Source: Chloroflexota bacterium
GTDB taxonomy: Bacteria > Chloroflexota > Dehalococcoidia > Lucifugimonadales > UBA3495
Direction: 5' to 3'
DNA: 64,000 bases
Assembly: GCA_009840165.1 (NCBI GenBank)
Contig: VXOG01000104.1
Location: forward strand, 1-64,000
Part shown: positions 57,650 through 64,000 of the stretch, in pieces
How the letters are laid out: every line of letters starts with the position of its first letter
Numbering within the stretch: position 1 is the first letter of the stretch
Position numbers and translations under genes: made by a program
The notes under the pieces: generated by a model
Databases searched by the model: none
Told to the model about the DNA's origin: nothing
Seen by the model: only the letters and a program-made list of their open reading frames with translations

Positions 57650-58047
57650 CAGCCGCTGCGCAGGCTAACGTTGACGGGCAGCCGCGCCATTTCGTTTCCG
57701 TCAATTACCAGGTGGAACGCATGAGGACCCGGCGAACTGAATGTGACGCTGTTCACCTCAACGATAATGCGCGCCTTGGAATCCACCACTCCCTGGCGGG
57801 TGGAAAAAGTAATGCCTTGCTCAATTGGGGTGATCGTGTCCTGCGCGTCCGGATCGAGCAATCGTATCGCCATGCGCTTATCCCCGGCCTCGGCGGCGGA
57901 ATAACCGACCACGCATACGATGATGAACCTGGGATGCGTCAAAGGAAGCGAATCGCCCTGTACCGTGTCAATCCCAATGCCGAGGGCATGCAACTTCCCC
58001 CGGTCATCGGTGGCGGAATCGCACAGAAAAGCGAGCTCGGTATTCAA
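57649..58047 (-). CDS. Hypothetical protein, DUF6941-like
   Basis: A 132-residue protein with a beta-sandwich-like pattern: ELAFLCDSATDDRGKLHALGIG (in pieces, about 4-25), HPRFIIVCVVGYSAAEAG and FSSPGPHAFHLVIDGNE. This resembles a family of small conserved proteins annotated DUF6941, of unknown function, often near metabolic operons. The stop codon overlaps the Ham1-like start, so translation is coupled. A MITE lies 16 bases upstream of its start. Confidence 0.65.
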   Translation of the reverse strand: MNTELAFLCDSATDDRGKLHALGIGIDTVQGDSLPLTHPRFIIVCVVGYSAAEAGDKRMAIRLLDPDAQDTITPIEQGITFSTRQGVVDSKARIIVEVNSVTFSSPGPHAFHLVIDGNEMARLPVNVSLRSG

Positions 58048-58063
58048 AATAACCTACTCCCTG

Positions 58064-58182
58064 TTAGAGGGTTTCAAAAAACCCCCTCTCCCACCAGGGG
58101 AGAGGGTTGGGGTGAGGGGGAATTTCTGCACAATTTCATATCTAACCTGAAATTCACAGTCCACTTTTTGGACACCCTCTTA
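58064..58182. mobile_element. Non-autonomous MITE-like element with TTA target duplication
   Basis: Terminal inverted repeats GAGGGTTTCAAAAAA (58067-58081) and TTTTTGGACACCCTC (58165-58179) flank 83 bases that include the CCCTCTCCC palindrome. TTA occurs at both outer ends (58064-58066, 58180-58182). The right-hand TTA is the complement of the MFS stop codon, so insertion occurred exactly at that stop or created it. It encodes nothing. Confidence 0.75.
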
Positions 58183-59586
58183 GTTGCCATCGCCGCTGGC
58201 CCCAACGTTTCCGAACGCCACGCCGGCCGCCGCGGCCGCCGGAGGGGCGGTCGCCGACGCCAATCCCGGCGTTCTGGCCTCGGGAGGCAGTTGATCCTCC
58301 CAATCGGGTATCAGTTCCCGCTTAGTGGTTTCCAGCGTCAGGATAATCAGCACGCCAATACCGCTGAACGCCATGGAGAGGATGAAAGCCGGTTCGTACC
58401 CGATGAACTGGATGATTACGCCGGCGGCCACGGTGGATATGCAGTGTCCCATCATCGCGCCGGAAATCTGCAACCCGTACACGGTGGCAACGGGCCCGGT
58501 GCCGAAGTACTGGCGGTTAACCACCGGGTACGCGGACATCTCGCCCCCGAAACCGAGGCCGAAGACCGCGCCGAACAGGTAGAAGGCCCATACGTCCTGG
58601 GCGAAGAACAGGATGACGACCGACAACGCCTGAATGGCGAGGGCGGTGGCCATGATTGGCTTGCCGCCGATTTTTTCCGTGATAATGGGAACGGCAAAAC
58701 GGCCGGCGATGCTGAAAATCTGCACGATGGTCAGGATGACGGCTCCGGTGGTGAAGTCGATGCCGCGCTGCACGGCGAAGTCCACCACGAAGATGAGCAC
58801 GATGCCATGCCCGGCGCACCCCAGGCCGTGGATCACGGGCAGATTCCAGAATGCGCGTGTGTGGCGCATTTGCCGCTGGAACACTTTCAAACGCACCCTG
58901 GCCGCCTCGGCGCTGAACGATACTGCGGGCTGGTCGTTGGCGGTCGCGCCGTAAGCTCGGACGCCCTTGTCCGCCGGCTGGTTGCGATAGAAGGGAACCA
59001 GGCCCAGGGTCACTCCACCGCCCACCACTCCGATGATGACGAAGGTGGTGGTCCAGTCGAAAGTCTCCAGCAGTATAGAATAGACCGGAGCCAGCAATGC
59101 CGCGCCCAATCCGCCGGCTGCCCACATCAACCCGATGCCCAGACCCAACCGGCGGCGGAACCAGGGATTGATGGCTGCCATCAGGGGAACGATGGTGATG
59201 GACGAGGTCAGGGCCAGCAGCACGCTGTACACCAGGAAGAACTGCCAGACGTGGGTAATGAACCCGATCAGGATCATGCTGCTGCCGAAGAGCACTCCGC
59301 CGGCAATCAGCAGCTTGCGCGCGCCCAGCAGGTCTCCCATCCGTCCGCTGAACGGCGACGTGAGTGACCCCACCAGATAATATCCGGCCAGAGCCGCGCC
59401 GATAATGCCGGCAGACCAACCAAAACGTCCGCCTTCATCCAGCGGTGCCCGCAACTCGGGCACCATGATGCCCGCTGACATTGAAATGGATTGTCCAAAG
59501 ACCTGGACTACCGCCAGGATTCCCAGGATGACCCAGGCATAATGAAAACGGCCCCGGGGCCGGCGAATCATGGAACTGGCGGACAT
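58180..59586 (-). CDS. MFS transporter (OFA/monocarboxylate-like)
   Basis: A 468-residue major-facilitator protein with twelve hydrophobic helices. Residues 14-45 carry HYAWVILGILAVVQVFG as helix 1, and the GRMGDLLGAR block (about 80-89) is the R-x-G-R-type loop after helix 2. LIGFITHVWQFFLVY, GLGIGLMWAAGGLGAALLAP and GFGGEMSAYPVVNRQYFG are consistent with the oxalate/formate antiporter group. Stop codon TAA is contributed by the target duplication of the MITE. Substrate probably an organic acid, inferred. Confidence 0.87.
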   Translation of the reverse strand: MSASSMIRRPRGRFHYAWVILGILAVVQVFGQSISMSAGIMVPELRAPLDEGGRFGWSAGIIGAALAGYYLVGSLTSPFSGRMGDLLGARKLLIAGGVLFGSSMILIGFITHVWQFFLVYSVLLALTSSITIVPLMAAINPWFRRRLGLGIGLMWAAGGLGAALLAPVYSILLETFDWTTTFVIIGVVGGGVTLGLVPFYRNQPADKGVRAYGATANDQPAVSFSAEAARVRLKVFQRQMRHTRAFWNLPVIHGLGCAGHGIVLIFVVDFAVQRGIDFTTGAVILTIVQIFSIAGRFAVPIITEKIGGKPIMATALAIQALSVVILFFAQDVWAFYLFGAVFGLGFGGEMSAYPVVNRQYFGTGPVATVYGLQISGAMMGHCISTVAAGVIIQFIGYEPAFILSMAFSGIGVLIILTLETTKRELIPDWEDQLPPEARTPGLASATAPPAAAAAGVAFGNVGASGDGN

Positions 59587-59624
59587 CTAAGGGATTGCCT
59601 CCCAATGGGTACGGCGGGAAGTGT

Positions 59625-59954
59625 CTAGTGCAGCGGACAAGCGCCCAGCAGGGCTTTGCCCCACCAGGTGTCGGCGGGCGCGTTGCCCGCAGCGGTATTG
59701 CTGGCCAGTCGCGGCACGTTATCAGTACCGGATACCGCCGCGTATGCCGTAGTTCCCGGTTGGCCCGGCCGCTGCGAATCCACCGGAGGCTGACCGCTGA
59801 ACCCGACGGTGGCGCTGGAAAGCACGCCTGACAGGTCGCCATCGCCGCTGGCCGATACTGCCCATGCTCCGAAAAAGATAATCAGCAGCACGGTAATCAG
59901 CATCGCCCCGATGGAGGTGACCATTGCGACATTCCGCATCGCGTATGCAACCAT
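59625..59954 (-). CDS. Small single-pass membrane or exported protein
   Basis: A 109-residue protein with one strong transmembrane helix (about 13-33, IGAMLITVLLIIFFGAWAV) after a short N-terminus, then a Gly/Ser/Thr-rich extracellular-like part and a terminal CPLH. No ribosome site is clear at the ATG (59952-59954), and the ATG at 59937-59939 is equally possible. It is plausible but unverified. Confidence 0.45.
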   Translation of the reverse strand: MVAYAMRNVAMVTSIGAMLITVLLIIFFGAWAVSASGDGDLSGVLSSATVGFSGQPPVDSQRPGQPGTTAYAAVSGTDNVPRLASNTAAGNAPADTWWGKALLGACPLH

Positions 59955-60450
59955 AGCGCGGGTATTGTACTACCCTGACGGGCCGGCGCGCCAATGCTTC
60001 GTAAGTTCGGGGTGACGTTATTATCGAGATTAGAGAATTTTCAGGATTTAGGGGTTTCGTTGGGATTGGCCTCCTTCGGGTTGGATTCGGTTTTCGTTAG
60101 TTGGGTAGTCTGCGAGAGGTAAGGTGGTCGTTGTCAGCCCCACGGCCGGGGGTGTTACGTACGGGGGTTTATACCCTCCGAGTGGGTGAGCCTAATGGAA
60201 GCGTCCAGTTCAGAGGTAGTCACCGTTGAGTTCGCACGGGTCATGTAGTTAGCCGTACACGTCGCAGTGGGTAGCGCGCATAGGTTGCCCGGTTGGTCTG
60301 GGCGTGGTCTTGCGATTTGGGTATGCTGACGGTTGTGGCCGTTGACGACCGAACGAACCGGTTGATGGCAGGTTCTTGATTACCTCGTTGTAGGCTGTGG
60401 AATACCCGCGTATCAAGTACGGGCAGGCTGTTTGCGCTAGCGATGAGGTT

Positions 60451-60480
60451 ATTACAAATATATGTTCTGTGAATTGTCAA
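60451..60480 (-). promoter_or_regulatory. Strong minus-strand promoter in the gene-free region
   Basis: TTGACA (perfect -35, 60475-60480), an 18-base spacer and TGTAAT (60451-60456, five of six matches to TATAAT). Transcription would run left from about 60444 into sequence without a coding frame. Confidence 0.6.
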
Positions 60481-60897
60481 TAGGCCGGCGTGGGTGATTT
60501 TGGGAATGGGGACTTGGAGGATTCGAGGATTGAAAGAATAGGGCAATTTTGATAGTTAAGTAAATGTTAGGGGCCGTTCTTAGACATTCAGCGATACCAG
60601 CGCGAACTCCCTTGATATAGACCCGATGGGCCCGTGTGAAGATTTCGTAGGGATCCTGTCCCATTGGGGTACCTCGGATGACCAACTAGCTAGCGGGACG
60701 ATTAAAAAACGCGCATCTAATCCTTCCCGCTCGCCGGGAGGACACCGCTCCGCTGCCCCGGGTGTAATGGGAGCAGGGATAGTAGCACAGGAGCCTGTCT
60801 TTGACGGAAAGCGAAGAGAATGCGACCGCAGTGGGATGTGGGAGACGCGTCGAGAGGGTAGGACTGTCACGGGCGAAGTGTGGGATGCGGGAATGGT

Positions 60898-60923
60898 GGC
60901 CCTTCGACAGGCTCAGGGTGAAC
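60898..60923. repeat. CCCTTCGACAGGCTCAGGGTGA dispersed repeat
   Basis: GCCCTTCGACAGGCTCAGGGTGAAC has the form of a short repeat seen in many metagenomic bacterial genomes. It is a single copy in this window and part of the region without genes. Confidence 0.5.
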
Positions 60924-61151
60924 GGTAAGCGGAGGTGGAATCTGCGACTGCGGTGGACTGGGCAACGACTGTGATGCGAGTTGCGCTAGAGTGAAGGGCA
61001 GCTAAGGCGATGGTCGTCGACTGGAGCACCGGCAACACCACGCGCCACCCCAAGCTTGCCGAAACCATGGGCGGTGAACCGGATAGGACACTGGTAGGCG
61101 CGTCGTTCATCGGGTATCCGGCCCGTCCTTCCACACACGGATAGAGAAGTT

Positions 61152-62306
61152 TCACTCCGCCAAACTCTGCTGGAAAACCTGGTCCCATGCCAACGCCCAC
61201 GGGGGACGCAAGTATCCCAAAGCCCGCACGTCGTCGTACCACACCGACAGCGGCGAGTATCGCGTGTAGGCGCTGCCCCCCGTCAGCTTGCAGAGGCGTC
61301 CCATGCAGTCCTCGGCCAGGCGGGCCACGCTTTCCTTGGCCAGCAGCAGCTCTCGCCTTCCGGTGTTGGTTTCCAGGCACCGGATCGCGCCTTCCCAAGC
61401 TTGTCCGATGAGCCAGGCCTCCTGCTCGGCGTGCGCCCATTCCACCTGCTGGAAGGCGCGCAGACCCGGCTCCGAGGCCATGCCGTTCTTCATGCGCGGC
61501 CGGACGTAGTCCATGGCGGCGTCAACAACCCCGACCACAACTGACAGGAACGCCGCCGCGCCCAGGCCGCCGTTGGCTCCCATGAGCTCGGCCTGATGGT
61601 TGGGCCAGGCCACGCGCGTCGCCGGGAAGTTCGCAAACTCAAAGGCGTGGCTGTTGGTGGATTTCATGCCGTGGCCGCGCCACTCTGCCGTCAGAGTCAG
61701 CCCGGTGGATCCGTCCCAAGGGTGGTTGCGCACCTCCATGAAGAACAGATCCGGCGCTGCCTCGCCGGCGGCCAGGGCGCGGGTGGTCATGAAAGAGGTC
61801 AGTCCTGACCCGCTGCCGAAATGCTTTTGGCCGGAGATCCGATACCCGAACTCGCTGACGCCGTCGGGTTCGCAAACGCTGGCGGTGCGAGCGGTGTCGC
61901 CGCCGGAACCGGGTTCGCTCACGATGGTTCCCCACCAGCATCCGCTGTGTACGCTGTCGAAGACTTCATTCCGCTGCGCAATCCAGCCCGCAGTGAAAGG
62001 TTCGGGAACCGTGGGCAATCGCCACGAAGACAGCACCAGGTGGTGCATCGCGCTGGCCAGGGTTATCGACGGGTCGCCGGTAGCCAGGACGCGCAACATG
62101 GAACAGATTGGCCGCGCCGATTGCTCCAGAGTCTCCCAGGTTCCCCCCAAATCCGTGGGCACGGCCATCAGAGGCACCCCGATCTGCGCCAGTCGGGCAT
62201 AGTCGGCAGGGTCGGCCTTGGTGCGCTGCTGGCGGTCTGCGTGCTCCTCTGCCCATTCGGCGGCCACCACTGGGGCCTGCTCAAGAATGGATGCGATGGT
62301 GGTCAT
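61152..62306 (-). CDS. Acyl-CoA dehydrogenase-like flavoprotein
   Basis: A 384-residue protein with the acyl-CoA dehydrogenase fold. An N-terminal helical domain carries RLAQIGVPLMAVPTDLGG, then SEPGSGGDTARTA (about 129-141, FAD and substrate strand), ISGQKHFGSGSGLTSFM (about 158-174) and a helical C-terminal domain with LAEDCMGRLCKLTGGSAYTRYSPL. The usual catalytic Glu at the C-terminal helix is not obvious. It resembles the DszC/monooxygenase-type subgroup or an acyl-CoA dehydrogenase. Full length. Confidence 0.85.
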   Translation of the reverse strand: MTTIASILEQAPVVAAEWAEEHADRQQRTKADPADYARLAQIGVPLMAVPTDLGGTWETLEQSARPICSMLRVLATGDPSITLASAMHHLVLSSWRLPTVPEPFTAGWIAQRNEVFDSVHSGCWWGTIVSEPGSGGDTARTASVCEPDGVSEFGYRISGQKHFGSGSGLTSFMTTRALAAGEAAPDLFFMEVRNHPWDGSTGLTLTAEWRGHGMKSTNSHAFEFANFPATRVAWPNHQAELMGANGGLGAAAFLSVVVGVVDAAMDYVRPRMKNGMASEPGLRAFQQVEWAHAEQEAWLIGQAWEGAIRCLETNTGRRELLLAKESVARLAEDCMGRLCKLTGGSAYTRYSPLSVWYDDVRALGYLRPPWALAWDQVFQQSLAE

Positions 62307-62309
62307 ATC

Positions 62310-63008
62310 CTAGTCTCCATTGTCGTTCAACTCATCGTAGCGGGCGAACACCAGCCGGCGTACTTCCAGCACAAAACCCGGTAGCACGTCCTCGCCAGTC
62401 AGGGTTTCCGGATCGTCCAGTACCTCAATCTCCCTTCCGGCGCGAAAAACATGAACTCGCCGCTCGTAAGGGTTAATATACCAACCCAGCCGGGACCCTC
62501 CGTCCATCCATTCCTCCATCTTGGCCAGGCCAGCGGCCAGGCGGTCAGTCCGCGAGCGCACCTCAACCACGAAGTCGGGCGCGCCGGAGATGGTGCTAGC
62601 GTACTCTCCGGTGCGGAGAGCGTCGTAGCGTTCCTGCGTAATCCAGGCGGCATCGGGGATGTAGACCGCTCCACTGGGCAACTGGAACTGGACGTTTTGG
62701 GAACAGGCGTAACCACCGTTTTCACGACGCCAAATCGCCAGGTCTGCGTTGGTTTCGTTTTCCCCGATGTTGCTTTCCCAACCCGCAGGTGGCATTACAA
62801 TCAGTTCTCCGTTCCCCGAATACTCGAAAGTGTACGGTTCGTTGTCGTTCGCCATCTTGAAGAACCGCTCGGCGAAATCCGGCGCGGTCGGGTCAATCCC
62901 AAAGGCGGACAGATCGAGCCGCAACCGACCGACCAACAAGCGCTCCGGCGAACTTTGGCCGGGCCGGGCATCAGGTCTGGCAACAGTGGATCTGGCAAGG
63001 GTGACCAT
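62310..63008 (-). CDS. Uma2-family (DUF820) restriction-endonuclease-like protein
   Basis: A 232-residue Uma2 protein. The nuclease core has VYIPDAAWITQERYDAL (about 119-135), APDFVVEVRSRTDRL (about 146-160) with Asp and Glu in the P-D...E-V pattern, and WYINPYERRVHVFR near the C-terminus. The usual E-x-K is E-x-R here. Uma2 genes occur as multi-copy families in Chloroflexota and cyanobacteria; function unsettled. It lies 37 bases downstream of a near-identical paralogue, and ends 4 bases before the acyl-CoA dehydrogenase ATG. Confidence 0.88.
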   Translation of the reverse strand: MVTLARSTVARPDARPGQSSPERLLVGRLRLDLSAFGIDPTAPDFAERFFKMANDNEPYTFEYSGNGELIVMPPAGWESNIGENETNADLAIWRRENGGYACSQNVQFQLPSGAVYIPDAAWITQERYDALRTGEYASTISGAPDFVVEVRSRTDRLAAGLAKMEEWMDGGSRLGWYINPYERRVHVFRAGREIEVLDDPETLTGEDVLPGFVLEVRRLVFARYDELNDNGD

Positions 63009-63044
63009 GGCAACGCCTATCTATAAACTGTCGCAGACTGTGGT

Positions 63045-63752
63045 TTATCCCACGTCTCCGTTTCCATTGCCGCTCAGCTCATCATAGCGAGCAAACACCA
63101 GCCGGCGTACTTCCAGCACAAAACCCGGCAGCACGTCCTCGCCGGACAAGGTTTCCGGGTCGTCCAGTACCTCAATCTCCCTTCCGGCGCGAAAAACATG
63201 AACCCGCCGCTCGTAAGGGTCAATATACCAACCCAGCCGTGACCCTCCGTCCATCCACTCCTGCATCTTGGCCAGGCCCGAGGCCACGCGATCAGTCCGG
63301 GAGCGCACCTCGACTACAAAGTCGGGCGCGCCGGGAATGGTGCTCCTGTAGTCCCCTCCACGCAGTGCGTCGTAGCGTTCCTGCGTAATCCAGGCGGCAT
63401 CTGGAATGTATTGCGCCCCGCTGGGCAGGCTGAACTGCACAGTTTGAGAATAGGTGCGTCCAGAGTTGTCCAACCCCCAGCCGTAGAGGCCGTAGTTGAC
63501 CCCCTGCTCGCCTTCGTTCCCGTCGTGGCCGGTCGGCGGCATTACAACCAGTTCTCCTTGCGCTGAAAATTCAAGCCTGTAGAGTTCGTTGTCGTTCGCC
63601 ATCTCGAAGAACCGCTCGGCGAAGTCCGGCGCGCTGGCATCAATGCCCAGCGCCGACAGGTCGATGCGTAGCTCCCCGGCCAGGGAAGGCGAGGGTAACT
63701 GTTCCGCCGCCGGCTCGACGGCGATGGGTTCGGGTTTGGCAACCGTGGTCAT
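63045..63752 (-). CDS. Uma2-family (DUF820) protein, tandem paralogue
   Basis: A 235-residue Uma2 protein from the ATG at 63750-63752. It aligns with the next gene end to end: the C-terminal 130 residues (PSGAQYIPDAAWITQERYD onward, with APDFVVEVRSRTDR and WYIDPYERRVH) are almost identical, whereas about residues 75-105 differ (GHDGNEGEQGVNYGLYGWG against AGWESNIGENETNADLAIW). It is a recent tandem duplicate with divergence concentrated at a presumed recognition region. Confidence 0.88.
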   Translation of the reverse strand: MTTVAKPEPIAVEPAAEQLPSPSLAGELRIDLSALGIDASAPDFAERFFEMANDNELYRLEFSAQGELVVMPPTGHDGNEGEQGVNYGLYGWGLDNSGRTYSQTVQFSLPSGAQYIPDAAWITQERYDALRGGDYRSTIPGAPDFVVEVRSRTDRVASGLAKMQEWMDGGSRLGWYIDPYERRVHVFRAGREIEVLDDPETLSGEDVLPGFVLEVRRLVFARYDELSGNGNGDVG

Positions 63753-63789
63753 GGCAGTACCTGCTGGTGAACTCCGGCGGGATTGGTGA

Positions 63790-64000
63790 TCACTCCACCT
63801 GTATATCGTAACCGACGATGGCGCTGAAGTTTTTGCGCATGTTGTTGTAGCGCGGCTCATGGGACTGGACTTGTCCGACGCTGTCGGTGGCCCGGGACAT
63901 GACGGTGTAGTCGCCCGGCGCGGCGTCCCAGACCCAGGACCAACGCCGCCACATCCAGCGCTCGGCCGGCTCTTCCAGACGGGCCGGCTGCCACGACTTT
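63790..64000 (-). CDS. Sulfite-oxidase-like molybdoenzyme, C-terminal fragment
   Basis: The last 69 residues of a larger gene that continues past the window. RRWSWVWDAAPGDYTVMSRATDSVG (in pieces) and the terminal QVE match the Mo-co dimerisation domain of sulfite-oxidase-family molybdoenzymes (W-x-W-x-W, P-G-x-Y-x-x-x-x-R-A-x-D). Such enzymes oxidise sulfite to sulfate or reduce oxidised thioethers. The N-terminal cofactor domain is outside the window. It is 38 bases upstream of the Uma2 gene on the same strand. Confidence 0.75.
   Translation of the reverse strand, partial: KSWQPARLEEPAERWMWRRWSWVWDAAPGDYTVMSRATDSVGQVQSHEPRYNNMRKNFSAIVGYDIQVE

Larger units (their letters stand above)
59955..61151. 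other. 1.2-kb region without a supported protein gene; possible RNA locus
   Basis: No reading frame here has a ribosome site, domain or codon pattern like its neighbours. It contains a minus-strand promoter at 60451-60480, small GC hairpins (GGGTATAAACCC near 60167-60178; CCCC/GGGG with six-base loop near 60141-60154) and a dispersed repeat at 60898-60923. The minus-strand transcript from about 60444 downwards would have no open frame, so it may be an untranslated RNA. Confidence 0.45.

Noticed and set aside
56959-59367. A long plus-strand open frame (about 800 codons) through the Ham1-like, DUF6941 and MFS genes
   Set aside because: It runs antisense to three recognisable proteins, has no start signals or domain, and exists only because high GC content removes stops.
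59955-60450. tmRNA, RNase P RNA or SRP RNA in the gene-free stretch
   Set aside because: None of their conserved core sequences (the GGTTTCGAC start and TTCGA/CCA end of tmRNA, GAAAGTCCGG of RNase P, the GGAAGCAGCC loop of SRP) is visible on either strand.
60241-60546. Minus-strand frame of about 100 codons in the gene-free region
   Set aside because: Its start lies upstream of the predicted transcription start and it lacks a ribosome site and codon bias.
60626-60928. Plus-strand frame ending in LRQAQGER
   Set aside because: The C-terminal residues are the translation of the dispersed CCCTTCGACAGGCTCAGGG repeat, so the frame is an accident of repeat DNA.
60913-61440. Minus-strand frame overlapping the acyl-CoA dehydrogenase gene
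   Set aside because: Out-of-frame overlap with a recognisable flavoprotein.
1-64000. CRISPR array or rRNA genes
   Set aside because: No evenly spaced direct repeats of the right length and no conserved rRNA segments were seen.

Overview
The window is a GC-rich bacterial chromosome segment, densely coded on both strands, with short intergenic gaps and many translationally coupled (ATGA/TAATG) gene pairs. Gene content points to a free-living or host-associated Chloroflexota member of the Dehalococcoidia/SAR202 type: CaiB-type CoA-transferases, flavin oxidases, several thiamine-diphosphate (ThDP) enzymes, DUF35/thiolase pairs, MaoC hydratases, SDR and MFS proteins, and a 2-oxoacid:ferredoxin oxidoreductase. 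That placement is inferred from gene families only; there is no rRNA in the window.

Layout. 0-13.8 kb: edge fragment of an EamA-like permease, a hydrolase coupled to a BrnT/BrnA-type toxin-antitoxin pair, a VOC protein, a benzoylformate-decarboxylase-like ThDP enzyme, a cytochrome P450, PlsY, an EVE-domain protein, a PII protein, an acyl-CoA ligase divergent from a DUF35/thiolase pair, an HpaI-type aldolase and an RNase D-like exonuclease. 13.8-25 kb: M20 peptidase, GNAT, a ten-repeat TPR protein, a double hot-dog protein, PIG-L deacetylase, TenA, a hydrolase, an FMN 2-hydroxyacid oxidase, and a three-gene 2-oxoacid:ferredoxin oxidoreductase operon. 25-27 kb: an ATPase/HNH pair resembling the Septu defence module, visibly richer in A/T than its surroundings. 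27-36.7 kb: an Xsc-like ThDP enzyme, DUF971, FmdB, a DAO-type oxidase, a fused double CaiB protein, a cysteinyl-tRNA synthetase fused to a family-2 glycosyltransferase, and an SDR. 36.7-40.9 kb: accessory region with small zinc-ribbon proteins, a lipoprotein, an IS transposase and an unusual tRNA. 40.9-51.5 kb: PHP protein, two MaoC-type subunits, VOC, an orphan ABC ATPase, SDR, GatC, GatA, asparaginyl-tRNA synthetase, and a sulfopyruvate-decarboxylase-like subunit pair followed by a degenerate third paralogue. 51.5-59.6 kb: a long minus-strand run with a MoxR ATPase and its CoxE/VWA partner at opposite ends of an oxidase/transporter block. 59.6-64 kb: a 1.2-kb stretch without a convincing gene but with a strong promoter, an acyl-CoA dehydrogenase, tandem Uma2 genes and the C-terminus of a sulfite-oxidase-like molybdoenzyme.

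How the genes may work together (inference): much of the window is catabolic, covering activation and transfer of CoA groups, hydration, thiolysis and oxidation of organic acids. A sulfopyruvate-decarboxylase-like pair, an Xsc-like enzyme and a sulfite-oxidase-like enzyme would form a C3/C2-sulfonate route if their substrate assignments hold. The most unusual items are the CysRS-glycosyltransferase fusion, the degenerate ThDP subunit, a tRNA with a threonine-type body and an alanine-type anticodon, a MITE whose target duplication supplies a stop codon, and the promoter-bearing gene-free region near 60 kb.
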